From NCBI GenBank assembly GCA_031216915.1, contig CM062294.1:162457455-162521454 (forward strand): a stretch of DNA of 64,000 bases, read 5' to 3'. Below, piece after piece: positions 29,652 to 42,658 of the stretch. Source of the DNA: Pictodentalium vernedei. Taxonomy: Eukaryota > Mollusca > Scaphopoda > Dentaliida > Dentaliidae. The number at the start of each line of letters is the position of its first letter. Positions within the stretch are counted from its first letter, which is position 1. Under the pieces are notes generated by a model. It made no database searches. It was not told the DNA's origin and saw only the letters and a list, made by a program, of their open reading frames with translations. The translations under genes were made by a program, and so were the position numbers.

Positions 29652-29914
29652 ATACAGTACGTGGAGAGTGTATTATCACTAAATCACCCATAGAGTGGAG
29701 ATTCCACCCGAGCAATAATTGGAAATTTGTTGCAAAGCATAACCAGCAACCGCAAAGTTTCAGCCAATGGACCTCCGGGTTAAACCCGGAGGTCCATTGG
29801 CTGAAACATTGCTTGTGTGTTTTTTCGATATGTACAAAGTTTGAAAGTTATAGCCTGGGTGATTACTCCACTCCGCGGGTGATTTAGTTACAATCCACTC
29901 TCCACGTACTGTAT
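29652..29914. mobile_element. Foldback element with central palindrome
   Basis: The outer arms ATACAGTACGTGGAGAGTG and its complement bound the element. CTAAATCACCC pairs with GGGTGATTTAG inside. The middle (29757-29807) is a palindrome containing CAATGGACCTCCGGGTT, also present at 34978-35027 and 49073-49122 in otherwise different elements. Confidence 0.65.
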
Positions 29915-30814
29915 GTCACGAAGAGCCCATTGTTAATATAAAGAACAGGAAAAGAGATTACCGAACATCGAAAGATGGTAAAAACGCCGTTTTCGTATTT
30001 TAAATAGGTTTCAACAGAGAATAGTACCCCAAAGTTCAAATTAGGAAAATAATATAGAGGCAGCTGCTGTATTTTATACTGTTCTACCAGAAATGTCTGG
30101 TGTTTGTGAAATGATGCGCATATCGATGGTACAACTATTTAGTAATTTCAATGTTTATATGAAATGCCCATACCCTCAGTGTTAAATTTACCCGCAGCTT
30201 TAGAAAATTAAGGGGAGTTGACTTGCCCGTAAATCTCTTTCAATGACGTCACTTGTCAGTAATGTGCGAATAATGAATATGTTCATGATGATTTTTAGTG
30301 GCAATACAAATTGAATATTTACAACATATTTGGGTTATTATAGAGAAACGCTCGTACCGAGATTGAAAAGTTGATATACTGCCATCAGGTTTTATGCAAG
30401 GTAAACACCATGACATTTGATGAAGTACCCTTCCAGTAGTCGGGGTTTGTCGCGGGGTTAGTTGGAATAGCGACGTTTTTTGCTGAAATCACAACACGAT
30501 CAAGCCATATTATTCAAAATAAAATATTTCGAAATTAAGATTGAATGAAGAACTCATGAAAATATGATACGATATGGAATGTTTTCGTTTCCGTTTTCGG
30601 CAGGAGACATTTTCCGGAGTTGTGGGTAGGGAAGTGGGCAGAGGATTTCTCCCAAATCGCCACTGAGTCGTGATCTGGTCGAAATGCTGTGCACCTTTGT
30701 TGTGACCACAGCACTGTTTGCATACCACTTTGACGAGAAGTTTGGGGAGGGGCATGGCAGAAGGATAGTATCTGATGTCCCACGGGTCCGGATTGGTTGT
30801 CAGTGGACATTCTG
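29915..30814. other. Non-coding host DNA
   Basis: No supported gene. Overlapping minus-strand ORFs at 30510-30879 (111-114 aa) run in two frames with no recognisable domain, and they extend partly into the family C repeat. Confidence 0.45.
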
Positions 30815-31068
30815 ACATACGGTACGGCCGCCGTGGACTGGTCACTTTCCTCAGTTCGGCAATATTTCCACGAATGCAATAATATTATATTCTAAACAAT
30901 AATTATAGGAATAATCATCAAACATTTTATTAATGATGCACTGGATACAACCCGATACTTCATTAATTAAAATTTCGGTGATGATGATTTCCATTACCTG
31001 GTAAACGTGGGCGTGGACATCACTGCCCACGCGTGGATTACTACCTGTCAAAGGCGACAGCTCTGTAC
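30815..31068 (+). repeat. Dispersed repeat family C, copy 2
   Basis: GGCCGCCGTGGACTGGTCAC, CAATATTTCCACGAATG, AATTATAGGAATAATCATC, TTCATTAATTAAAATTTCG, ATTACCTGGTAAACG and CACGCGTGGATTA in order, as in the copies at 32088 and 42993. Confidence 0.7.
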
Positions 31069-32087
31069 TCACATCATGACAAAGGGGATCTAGGGGGCGT
31101 GTGGCGAATCACACATGTTCATCAAATATAACCAAAGTGATCCTTGCAAAGCGGTTATCTGTGAATTATTGACCATAACATCTGAATGCCAGCTCAATTC
31201 TAAATAAATGGCTCCCAATACGAGAATTTACTCTGTTTATCAAGATGATGCCTATTTACTACTCATAAGTATGCATAATGGCATGGAAAACAATGTTTAT
31301 TTTTACAATAAACCACAAAACTCTAATCCCAAAACTCTAAACGGTGATCGCCTGCCGCCAAGAGAGTGCTTCCCCTACATCACGGAAACGACATTTATTC
31401 TTGTATTTTATGATAATATAAATTGTTTGTTCTTTTATTCTCTGATACAGCTCAGCCGTTTATAGCTGTCTGTCCCTAATAACGCCACAAATGTCTCCGA
31501 CACCTACCCCCTTTAACTACCGAGCATGCACATACGAGATACTACACACCAGTATTGATATTTTTAATACGTTTTCTCCTGAACCTTTTACCAATGCACG
31601 TTATTTTCTGCTGTTTGTCGAAACCTTACGTCAAGTTTTCATTTTTCAATCAACGAAGTTAATAGGAAAACAGACATAAAATAATAGGCTAAATTATAGT
31701 TATTCACAATAATTCAATGTTGTATTGTTAGATTACTGTTAAATTATATCTTTGTTTGCTGTGTTTTATATTTCACAAATTACAAAGAAAGCGGAATGTA
31801 GAAGAAATATTCGTGTGCAGGGAATACCGTGATGGCAATGACAAAGAAAAGGCAACACAAATTCAGGTTTAGGAGATTGACCTCCGGGATAAGCTCGGGT
31901 ATATACCATCTGAGACCATATTTAAGTGTTTCATACTTTATCTCGAAATTGGTAGTTTTTTATCGAGGTTACTGTAATACTTGTTCACTCCTTTGTTCTG
32001 CTTTTTAATCCTACACATGTATGACGTTCTCATGGAAGGGGACCTTCCATCCATCATTTTAATATACGGTTCAACTTCAAAGTGTTT
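31069..32087. other. Non-coding host DNA
   Basis: No supported gene. The 85-aa ORF at 31208-31465 has no recognised domain and no splice context I can trust. Confidence 0.4.
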
Positions 32088-32320
32088 GCATCTACGGTAC
32101 AATCGCCGTGGTCTAGTCACTTTCCACGGGTGGGCAATATTTCCAGGGACGCAATAATATTAGATTCCAAACGCAAATTATATAAAAGTTTAAGTAATGA
32201 AGCACCGGGTAGTACCCGGTGCTTCATTAATTAAAATTTTGCTGTTGTTGATTTTTATTACCCGGTAAACGCATGCGTAGACATCACAGACCACGCGTAG
32301 ATTACGAACAATCCACGGCG
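32088..32320 (+). repeat. Dispersed repeat family C, copy 3
   Basis: Same block order as 30815-31068, with a central palindrome AATGAAGCACCGGGTAGTAC and its complement CCCGGTGCTTCATT. Confidence 0.7.
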
Positions 32321-33438
32321 AATGTACTGCAAGGCACAGGATATATTATACAAAGCGATTAAAAAAAACTACTCAACACAATGAGTCCTTTCTATACAGC
32401 AGGGTTTTTTTATAAGTTTTATGTGTAAAATCGAAATGAGTTTAGAAATTTTAGTCACTCGAATGGCCTTAACCCTTGGCCTACTAATTCGGTCCCATCC
32501 GTCAGCGCAGTGTTCAAAATTTGAAATACATTTCAACAAAACCATATCATGTGGTCCGCATTGGAACGAGCTACTTCCATTTCTTTTTTGAGAGGGGGGG
32601 GGGGGATAGGGGTCACATGATATGGTGTTGTTAATATTTGTGAAAATTTAAAAAAAAAAAAATACCAAAATTTAATACATGGGTGTTGGATAAAGGGTTA
32701 ATGCGACAATTTGCAAAAACATATTAAATCTCATATTTCGCTTGTATGTGAAAGAGTGTGTACAAAACGCTAAATGCAAATTGTGAGACAGCAGAAGCAA
32801 CTCGAAATTACTTAAACATGGAATTAAAAATCTTGAATGCACACGAAATTTCAGAAAACACGACATTGCAAAGGTATAAACGGAATACTCGAAATTTTCG
32901 GATGTAAAAAAATCCCCGAGACATCATTTATGAATACATTAATTTTAGATTTGCTGTTATTCGAATAAATGACCGCCGCGAACAACTGTGCATTATTTTA
33001 GTAATAATTGGGCATAATCTTATAGAAATTGCTTTGTATTATTTCAAATAAATTGCAGTCAAATATCCAATAAAACATGCACTACGGCTGTCGACAATGG
33101 TAATGAAGTAGATTCCACTAATGTGTACGCTATAAATAGACCCATGTGGACAGTCTTCACCTTTGTCCTACCGCGAAAGCTAATTTCGGGGAATATGGAA
33201 AATGACATTGCACGGAATTTTCCGTGAATGATCGGTAAGCCAGTTAAAATCGAGAAAACGCTGGCAGGGTTTGTCAAATATCCGACACATTCTCTCCTGA
33301 AGACAGTTTATTTAACCGAAACTGACGCTTTCATGCGAATGATGCTATAAAACATAGGGATACATTTGCGTAATGGAAATTGTGGTCTTGTTAAATGGTC
33401 AACTAATATTCTTCATTAAAATCGTGCTTTATCGTATC
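32321..33438. other. Non-coding host DNA with poly-G run
   Basis: A 12-base G run at 32594-32605 and a nearby A-tract. No supported gene. Confidence 0.45.
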
Positions 33439-33687
33439 TTTAACCCTTTACCTAACATGAAAAACAGACACTTGCAAAACAAATTCTTGAATAACTAAAT
33501 TTTTTCATTTTTGTCTCAAATACATAGGTCTATGACCCTTCATTAGAACGAGCTCGACGAGCTCGTTCCAATGAGGGGTCATAGCCTATGTTTTTGAGAC
33601 AAAAACTGAAAAAATAATAAAAATTAATTGGCTATTTTTGAGAATAGCGCTGGCCGGTTTTAGTCGTTATGTTGGGTAAAAGGTTAA
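33439..33687 (+). mobile_element. TTAA-ended palindromic MITE, family A, copy 2
   Basis: Same structure as 1079-1330: TTAACCCTTTACCTAAC start, central palindrome around GAGCTCGACGAGCTC, end GGTAAAAGGTTAA. Confidence 0.8.
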
Positions 33688-34860
33688 AACATTGTTGAAA
33701 TACATTATGAACGAATTTGAAGGACTCTTTCACTTCGTGTGAACATGTTTTGTAAGATTTACAATTATATTACCGAAAAAATAAAGTGAGAGGAGCAGAC
33801 TCCGAACCCAGCTGCTTTTAGCATTGTACATTGTAAACAAGGCGTTGTCTTCTTGCAGCAGATCCAGGAGAACTTCAGTTGTGTTCCAGCAATCCTGAAT
33901 GTAACAAAACCAATGAAACGTGGACAACAAATTGTAGGCAGTTCTGATCTTGGTTATGCCAAAAAATTAAAATGAAGATTCGAATATATACGATACTTTT
34001 CATGAAAACTTTGAAAAGGACGCAGAGCTCATACTATAAATAGCTTTATGTTCCAATAAAACTAAAAATCATCGGCTCGCCCTGTGATTGGACGAGAGTT
34101 CGCTCAGGATTTTTTTCTATGTTTACGGCTCCAGTGGTAGATGTTATTGTTTAACGCCATCGCGTGAAATATGTGAAACGATGATAACAAAGGGGGGAGA
34201 TTCAAAGTGCACGCTGCCTATAAAATCGTATTCATCGCGGTCCGTGATCATTCTATGAATGTATACTCACAACCCACTTATAAAATGGTCGAGGTAACTC
34301 CATCACAGTTCAAATCATGAACCTGTTCATGATTTGAACTGAGAAAGAGTAGCCTCGCCCTTTATCCAAGTCATTGAATACACGTTTATTTACTAAATTT
34401 GTTATTTTTAAAATTGCCGTTTTCATTGAAGTTGCCTTGTTCCTTTCACTATGTTTTGGGGCTTTAGGCATAGTCTTATTGGAACGTATACGTTATTGTG
34501 ATAACATGGTCTGAGGTTTGCAGCTCGGAGTGTATGTTCAACCTCGACTCTTCGGTTCTTTGTTGAACATAAGCTCCGCGAGCCGCAAACCTCAGACCAT
34601 GTTACCGCCAATTCATCACAAAAACTTATCATGTTTTATCCACATTGACAAGATCAAGCTCGTTAGATGTAAGTGTTGTGGACCAATCACACACCAGCTT
34701 AAAATTACCACCACTTCCTTGACGTATTCAATATCGTGCCGTAAGTGGAATTCGGTCGGTGACAAAACTACAAGCGTAGCGGAACTGGTAAATTATATTC
34801 TTGCTTTTATAATGGCATTTCAAATATTACGTCTGTGCTAAAGCAGTGCGACCATTTACA
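33688..34860. other. Non-coding host DNA with two palindromes
   Basis: 34306-34341 is a palindrome around GAACCTGTTC. At 34501-34605 a 21-bp arm (ATAACATGGTCTGAGGTTTG) pairs with its complement, enclosing further inverted repeats. No gene is supported. Confidence 0.5.
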
Positions 34861-35165
34861 GTTAAAAATAGAAGTTCTGTTATAAAAGGCGCACAAATAG
34901 TGCGTCTATCTGCGCGTTAACCTGTGTGTTATTACCATACTAAGGCTATCAGATGGCTTGCGCAGAAACAATTTTTCATTTTCAGTCAATGGACCTCCGG
35001 GTAAGCCGGAGATCCATTGGCAGAAACATTGCTTGTACTTTCTATGAGTAACCACAATAATCTCCCATGCTTTAGATGCTTTTCGATATGGAAATTGCTC
35101 GCAATTCCTTAGAGCAATTAAGCCTAGATAAGCGCACAGTTCGCGACAAGACTTATGGTTTTAAC
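34861..35165 (-). mobile_element. MITE family D, copy 1
   Basis: About 305 bp between GTTAAAA...AGAAGTTCTGT and GACTTATGGTTTTAAC. It corresponds in reverse orientation to 48935-49244, sharing GCAATTCC, TTAAGCCTAGATAAGCGCA and the CAATGGACCTCCGG central palindrome. Confidence 0.7.
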
Positions 35166-36577
35166 TGTAGGGCCAGGCGTACGTTCCAGATTCGATTTGG
35201 TTTCAAATCTTTTCACGGATTCAATTCAATTCGAAACCATCTGAATTAATCTAAACATCGAATCCCGGAAAGTTTTCGATTTCATACATTTCTTTATTGC
35301 CGACTCTACGAAGATGAGAAGTCATCCTGCAGTTATATCAGTAACGACATTGACCGTATCTACTCTTGAACGGTAACTTAAATTTAGTCGAAAAATTCCT
35401 GGAACAATATATAGCCCTCTGAATGGAAACACCGGCGTCATCTGCAATGTTAAAGCATTGAGATAACGACCAGTTCCAATAAAGGGACGACATTTGGTCA
35501 GACTGAATGTGACGCAACGGATCATTGATTAAATCCAATGATTCTTTATTCAATATCTGACATTGGATTAAGTTCAGGTAATGACTGTCCTTTTTCTATA
35601 GCTAATAAAAAACAAAATATTGTGTCGAAATTGCCAGATGTTGAAAATCTGTATTTATTTAGCGCGCATGCGCGCGCTATTTGGTACACTGTTTGACACA
35701 ATTAAGAGAAAAATTCAATTCTCTTGATATTTTGAATTGACACCAAAAATAAAAAAAACGGAATCCTATTGTTGTGGACACATTCGATATTAACTTTCGT
35801 TGTTTTAATTAATTTTGGCCTGTTATTTTATATACAATTTGTTACAATATTACACAACCATAAAAGCGTGCAATAAATAGTTCTGCATTTATGGCGTACT
35901 TAAAAATATTATAAACGATGTCACCATAACACTCGGAGTCTTTCGGTTTCAAAATCTGAAAACGATTTTACATAATGGGTTTTAAAAATAGGTTGGGGCA
36001 CGTTTCTCTTATAAAGGCCGCCGTACTCTCAAATTATAGGATTCACCTTCTCGTTATAGATACGTCATTTTATAAATATATTCATTATGTAGGTCAAAGT
36101 TATGCGCTTCAAATTGGGAGCTGTGTAAGTTTCGTTTCTACATACGTTTTATGTGTGTATGGCGTTTAAAATGCAATGGATTTGTTTAATTGGTTTAGCG
36201 AATGATTGCACATCTCACTTTTTGATGGTCAGTACTATTAAAGAGATTCACAAACAATTCACTGCTGGCTTAATTGACATAAGAATAGTTTCTAAATAGG
36301 TTGGTGGATGGGACATGTTCCTTTAATAAACTCAGCAGTGTTCTTTTCGATTTCAGAAGAGATACAGGAAAAAATACGCCATGGTGTAACTTGGTGCGTT
36401 CAACAGTTGGCTTAAGATTCTGGTTTGCGTGTTCTGCGAGGTGTCTGCCCCCTGTTGTATTTTGGACAATTTTGTCAACACATGCACGATATTTCAGGTT
36501 CTATGAGAGGTTTCCATCGAGTTATGCGTCGCATTAACCTTTCATCCACAACAGCGATGTGAAATTGGTTCCTACAT
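35166..36577. other. Non-coding host DNA
   Basis: Only small features: the palindromic AGCGCGCATGCGCGCGCT (35660-35677) and simple AT-rich stretches. No supported gene. Confidence 0.45.
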
Positions 36578-36838
36578 TTTCAGAAATATTGATCTGACAG
36601 CTGACATCTGTGGATAAATCTTTTTGATAAGGAGTAATGTTGGCGGAGTGAATATTACCTGCTACGGTAACCCTTCACTCACTAACCCTTTAACAAAGGG
36701 AGCTCGAACGTTTTTCAGAAATATTGAGCTGACATTGTGTGTAAATCTTTTTGATAAGGAGAAATCTGGGCGGAGTGAATATTACCTGCTACGATAACCC
36801 TTCACTCATTAACCCTTTAACAAGAGGAGCCCGAACGT
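36578..36838. repeat. Two-unit tandem duplication, about 130 bp
   Basis: Units share TTTTTCAGAAATATTGA, TGTAAATCTTTTTGATAAGG, GCGGAGTGAATATTACCTGC and ACCCTTCACTCA in the same order, ending AACCCTTTAACAA. Confidence 0.75.
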
Positions 36839-38280
36839 AGGTATGCACTTTTAGAGTTTACTAACTGAAGTTTCGAACCTATATTTGAATTTTATCTGAA
36901 ATTTCACACTGAGGTTTATATATTTTTTAATCTTGAGTAGGCCAAACATGGGAAGTTGCATTTTACGTGTAAACTCGTGTCAACCCTTCAACAAATATAC
37001 ACCTAGGGGTGCACTTCTACATATACAGAGATATCGAACCGAAATCTGGCACTTTCAAACTCAGCTGACTTGGCCCTTATAAAAATGTACCATGGTCAAG
37101 CATGGTACGTCCCAAAATACCTAGTATTACCAATTATTTTGGGATTTACCATACCATTGTACTTTTTATAAGTGTGTGTGGGGGGGGGGGGTGTTTATTT
37201 TTTTGACATGAATAAGCATGTGGAGGATGAAAATTAACCTTTCAACTTGGGAACATGCGATATAGTGTACATGTTACTCATATTTGGACCAAAATCATCA
37301 CTGTTCGTTATTTTATGTGCAACGTCGTTTTCACCCTTCAACAAGAGCAATGTTGGGATGCACTCCTACATTATGCAAAGATATCGAACTGAAACTTTCA
37401 CTTCTAACGGCAACTAACTTGGGTTAATTTTTGGAACAGGAGTAAGCATGCTCAGGAAAATCCTTTTACCCGAGAATATTGGATATAATGCACACGTTGC
37501 GCCAGAATCATCACTGTAAAATAATTATGAGCCCACCCCCTCCATAACCACACACCCTTCATCCAGATGAAGACGCATTCAGAATTAGCATGTACCATTT
37601 GTTGAACCATAAAGCCAAATCGTGGGTGGGGTGGGGGATTCCAATATGTTGTATCTAGATACCGCTGTTGAAGGACGGAGGCCGAAGACAGGATAGGGCG
37701 GGATAGGGTATGGAACATGTGACCCCCGTCCCGTGGGTGAAAATTTGTAAAGGAATTAAGCTTAAGTTCTGGCGGGATAGAATTATTTCTCTCCTCCCGC
37801 TCCGTGGTTGTACCTTGCATCCGCTTTTTTGCTTTCAAGACTTGAAGAGCGGCTCGATATGTCTCATGATTTCTTCCCACAAGTCTTTAAAAGTTTATCC
37901 GGGTTGTCTTCAGAACTGGTTTGATTCGTTCCCAAAAATGGCCGATTTTATGTAATTATAAAGTATCTGAAAAAGATCTGAAATTTGCTTTTCTTTTTGA
38001 TATTAATGATTTGTGATTTGGTTATATTTTTGAAACAGTTTATTGTTGACTTGAAGGAATTGAAACTGTTTATTGTTGACTTCAGATTTTTCCTTGTATA
38101 CATATTTTTTTTTATATTAACAAAAAGTTTTTAACTTTATGTGATTATTGCATATTGTGTAATTATGATATATCTGACAATGACTCGTGGTTTTTGTTTC
38201 TTTTTTAAACGTGTTGTTAACTAAAAGTTTGTTTTTTTCAATTTGTATTTTTTTTTAATTTTATATTTTACCTTTGTATC
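36839..38280. other. Non-coding host DNA
   Basis: Contains an inverted repeat at about 37077-37172 (CTTATAAAAATGTACCATGG against its partner) and a 12-base G run (37180-37191). The 142-codon minus-strand ORF at 37452-37880 has no recognised domain and was not accepted. Confidence 0.45.
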
Positions 38281-39960
38281 ATTAGCTCAAGATTGACGGA
38301 CGAAATCAAAATTTCAGGTTTTGTCATGGCCCGTTGTCCATCTGTCAGTCCGTCTGTTTGTCTGTTTGTCAACAATTGGATAAGGCTCGTGCTAGAGGCC
38401 GTATTTATCAACCGATTTTTTACGAAACTTATTTGTACCTTTGTTATCAACGTGGGACGAGAACGAATGTTTGTGGGTGCAGTCCGAAATTCAAAATGGC
38501 TGCCAACCGAATTTTTTTTACCAAAATTGGTCAAATCAGTTTTTTGTACAGAACTTCTGTATGAAAGTATTGATTTGAATAAATTTTGGTGTGAATATTT
38601 AGTAACATGAGATATATCACATATAATAAGGGTTTTTTTCTAATTATATAATTATGGAAAATTAGACTAACTTTGATTTATTTAGTGTTGCTTTCAGCAG
38701 TGTAAGTGCAAATGCCAATAAGGCTCGGGCTAGAGGCCGTATTTATGAACCAATCTTTACGAAACTTCTGGGGTAACTTTTTTTATCAACCTGGGACGAG
38801 AACAAGTGTTTTGGGGTATGGTCTGAAATTCAACATAGCCGCTGACCGCCGTTTTGTACAAAATTGGGTGCAATCAGATTTTTTGTGCAGAACTTCCATA
38901 TGAAAGCTCTGATTTGAATATTTTTTGTAGGAATGTTTAGTAACATGGGGATATATAGCATATAATATGGGTTTTTTCTCTTGCATTAATTATGCAAATT
39001 AGACTAACTTTGATCTATTTAGTTTTATTTTTAGCATTGTAACTGCAAATGCGAATACGTTCAGGCTAGAGGCCATATTTATGAACCGATCTTTACGAAA
39101 CCTTTTGGATATCTTTGTTATCACCGTGGGACTAGAACGAGTGTTTTGAGATCCGTTCTAAAATTCAAGATTGCCGCTGCCAGCCATTTTGTACAAAATT
39201 AGGTGCAATCAGATTTTTGCGCAGAACTTCCATATGGCAGCTCTGATTTGAATATATTTTCTATGAATGTTTAGTACATGGGATAGATCACATATAATAT
39301 TTGTTTTTTCTCGTGCATAAATTATGCAAATTAGACTAAATTTGATTTATTCAGTATTAATTTTAGAAATGTAAGTGCAAATGCCAATAAGACTCGGGCT
39401 AGAGACCATGAAAGTTGTGATTTGAATAAATTTGTGTGTGAATGTTCAATAACATGGAACACACCTCATTTTGGTTTTTTTTCTCATGCATAAATTATGC
39501 AAATTAGATAGGAACTTTGGTTTATTCAGCACAACCTGTACACAGTAAGTGCACATGTCAATAAGGCTCGGACTAGAGGCCTTACTTGTGAACCCATCTT
39601 TACGAAACTTCTGGAGAGCCTTTGTTATCATTGTGGGACAAGAACAAGTGTTTTGGGTTCAGGTACGAAATTTAAGATGGTCTCCGGCAACCATTTTTTA
39701 ACGAAATTAGGTGCAATCAGTTTTTTTATACAAAACTTCTATATAAAAGCAGTGATTTGAATAATTGTTTGTATATGAATGTTTAGTAACTTGGCATCCA
39801 TCACATATAATACAGGTGTTTTTCTCGTGAATAAATTATGCAAATTAGATTAACTTTGATTTATTCAGAGCCACTTACACAAAGTAAGTGCACATGTCAA
39901 TAAAGATCGGGCTAGAGGTCATATCTATGAATCGATATGTAGCAGGGTTTTTGGTCTGCC
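38281..39960 (+). repeat. Tandem array, period about 335 bp
   Basis: Starts with a GTCAGTCCGTCTGTTTG-rich leader. Five to six degenerate units follow, each carrying CTCGGGCTAGAGGCCGTATT, TTTACGAAACTTCTGG, ACGAGAACAAGTGTTTTGGG, AACTTCCATATGAAAGC and ATGCAAATTAGACTAAC. Unit starts lie near 38380, 38715, 39055, 39388, 39560 and 39900. ORFs in it (for example 38293-38610) are readings of the unit, not genes. Confidence 0.85.
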
Positions 39961-41178
39961 TGCCATAAAATATTGTTCCCATTATCACCAATATGATATT
40001 TTGTGACTTCTTGATCTCTGACAAGGGCTGAAGACAATTTCCCATCTATTTTCTTTTCGAAAATAGACTTAAATGATTGGTCATAATCTTTGGTCTATTG
40101 CAGTCAACTTGTAATTTTTTTTATTGTTGTTGACTTGGTCACAGCAAATAATAATTAATGTCATATTAATTATTGTTGACTTGGTCACAGCAATATTAAA
40201 TTCCTGTCATACTGAAGTTGAGCTAGAGTGTCATCGACAATTTTATTATTGTATATTATGTAATTTTATTTTTATACTTGTGTTCTTAATAAAAGATATT
40301 TTTGTCACAAACATGAATTACTGATTTTGTTTAAGAATGAACTATATATTTCCAATACATTAAACCTTTAGGTCAAGACTAATTGAACACAAGTGCTGTT
40401 GTTATTTTTTTTAAATCTTGCCAGTTTACCAAAGCCTAAAGGTGATGTCAGTAAATTTAATATATATAATTATTTTGGTTATAGATTTGATTATATTTGT
40501 TCTCATACAATGGTAAAACATGATCAACACAGTAAGGGCGGAAACATTTAGTAAATCGGCGACATAAACAATTGGCAAAACTTTAATCTATGCTCATGTT
40601 CTCTCATGGTATAGCATAGATGCTGATAACATTAAAGACTAATAAAATATCACGTATAAAATAATGCAATTTAAATTAAAACAATTCATGAAATGTTATG
40701 GATTTCATTTGTTAATATAGCACAAACAATGTTTATTTTAATGTAAATTATTTTTAAACCTGTAAATCTTATGTGAAATCTTATTGAATGTTTTCACGAG
40801 TTGTATTTTTTTCATGCTCCTTTGTTTGCGCGCTTGTGCTCTGCACAAAACTTTTCTTGTTAATTTATTGTAACACTCTGAACGCCCCTGTCGCATCTGG
40901 CGTGAAGGTCTTTACTTTTAATTGTCGAGTCCAAACGATGTTTCGACATTTTTTATAGTGCGTGTCTCGACAAGGATGTCTCTTCAGGAGAGATTTGTCC
41001 TTGTCATGGATTTGTAGAGCATCCATATAGAGTAGGTTAGCAAGAAGTGTTCCGCACTTTTCTGCAGAGGCTCGTGCAAGCATGCAAGCCAACAGTCAAA
41101 TTCTGCAGGGACGTCGACGCTGTTATGGCCTGGAAGCAGTTGAGCACTCAAATATTTTATTGCATATGATTGGCACGT
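39961..41178. other. Non-coding host DNA after the array
   Basis: A short duplication of ATTGTTGACTTGGTCACAGC (about 40122-40195) is followed by AAGTTGAGCTAGAGTGTCAT (40215-40234), which also ends the unrelated array near 5.03 kb. Otherwise nothing is recognised. Confidence 0.55.
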
Positions 41179-41246
41179 CTGGAATATTTCAGTCTGTCGG
41201 AAAAGCGAACCCATGGTTCGCTTTTCCGACCACCCGAATATTCCAG
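41179..41246. repeat. Hairpin next to the SINE
   Basis: CTGGAATATT pairs with AATATTCCAG at the outside and CGGAAAAGCGAACC with GGTTCGCTTTTCCG inside. The right arm supplies the target site of the SINE at 41248. Confidence 0.75.
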
Positions 41247-41247
41247 A

Positions 41248-41582
41248 AGGAGCAGGGTGGCTCAGTGGTTACGGCATTGGACTTCAAACTGAAAGGTCCA
41301 TGATTTGATCCCCCCCCCCCCCCCCAGAGTTAACTGCATTGTGTTCTTGAGCTAGGCACGATTGCCAACGTGGAGGCACCGTGACACCGTGTACTGAGGC
41401 GAAATACACGTCGGTGGTGCACTTGCCTTCAACCAATGTTAACCCTGGTGGTGTGGAGTTAATACGTTGGAAAATCTGTTGTACTCCAGCTTCTTCCACA
41501 CGAAAAATTGTCCGCCACGAGGTGACCCTGGCTGTCAAAAGTGTCGTTAAACCCATATAAATAACAAATAAATAAATAAAAA
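41248..41582 (+). mobile_element. tRNA-derived SINE with 11-bp target duplication
   Basis: The tRNA-like head has an A box, TGGCTCAGTGG, and a degenerate B box, GGTCCATGATTTGATCC, followed by a 17-base C run (41310-41326). The body runs to GTGTCGTTAAACCCA and an AAATAAATAAATA tail. Both flanks carry AATATTCCAGA (41237-41247 and 41583-41593), the insertion duplication. It would be transcribed by RNA polymerase III and mobilised by a partner LINE, as is known for SINEs. Confidence 0.85.
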
Positions 41583-41593
41583 AATATTCCAGA

Positions 41594-42658
41594 TATTTGA
41601 ATATAAAAATATCACAAACATTCATTTTCTATGAATCAACACAAGAAATGTTTTTCAATCGAGACTGGACTTAACCGAAACTTTGATGACATTTCGAATA
41701 TCATTATACATGTTTATTTACTAAACAACTACGACTGAAGACTCACAACAGCTGTGGATTTATAATTACGCCACGAAGTGCCACTGATTATGTAAATGTC
41801 TGATATTTTCAGATTAAATACTCATTCAGTGGAATATCTATACCGATAGCAGGAAAGAATATTTGTGTACCTTTCTTTCTGACTAAAAGGACATCTCGTT
41901 TCATCAATAGTAGACTGCGCGCAAATACCAAGGAAACTGAGTAAACTAAACTCCTCTACAGCGTCGAATTCCTTACAGAATTAGATCGGTGGCCTGAGAG
42001 CTTGATGTCCCGGGTCAGATTCATTAGCTTTGTCAATCAGAAAACGCAGTAGATTGATTGATAAAATAAAAAAAATTAAGCGCCGAGGGAAACGCTGTGA
42101 AATATTTCTCTGTTGATAAGAATGGAACCTGAATTCCGTATCTGCTCTTTGAGAGAATTTCTCAAGGGAGTTGATCACCATCTCTTTACCGATTTGCGAA
42201 AAACAAGTCGTCGTTCGGGGACGTCATTGGATTGAAATGTTCTTTATGTATACACATGAGGAACCAACTATTACCTTGCATGCATCATTCGCGCACTTTG
42301 CTAGGTTGCCGTGATTAAATTTAATGTTTCTCTGTGCACTGTGTGCACAGACAGTTAGCAACCCTAGTCCGTGCCATATTTATTGACTAAACAATAATGT
42401 GCTAGAAATGTCAAACGCCCTGTGAATATTTCACGCGGCATGTTCAAACAGAAAAAAACGTCCTCGTAATATCTGTCAACTTCACGCTTTTCAGAACTAA
42501 ATATTGTTCGACCTCTGCATAACCCCTCGGGTGCATCCTCTTTGTCAACCGTCAAATTAAAGCAGCCACCCGCTAAAACATCTACTGAAGTGAGGTTGGA
42601 AAAGTGAACAAAGGTTTCGGACCTGGCACGGTATTCGGTTTTGCCTTTTGAGATACTT
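41594..42658. other. Non-coding host DNA
   Basis: No gene or repeat recognised. Small minus-strand ORFs at 41981 and 42364 lack domains. Confidence 0.45.

Noticed and set aside
30510-30879. Two overlapping minus-strand ORFs of 111-114 codons
   Set aside because: Two frames of the same DNA with no domain, running into a dispersed repeat.
37452-37880. 142-codon minus-strand ORF
   Set aside because: No recognised domain, no codon bias and no supporting context. Length is possible by chance in this much sequence.
38293-38610. 105-codon ORF with a repeated Ser/Val/Cys start
   Set aside because: The start is the GTCTGTCTGT simple repeat and the rest is the 335-bp tandem unit.
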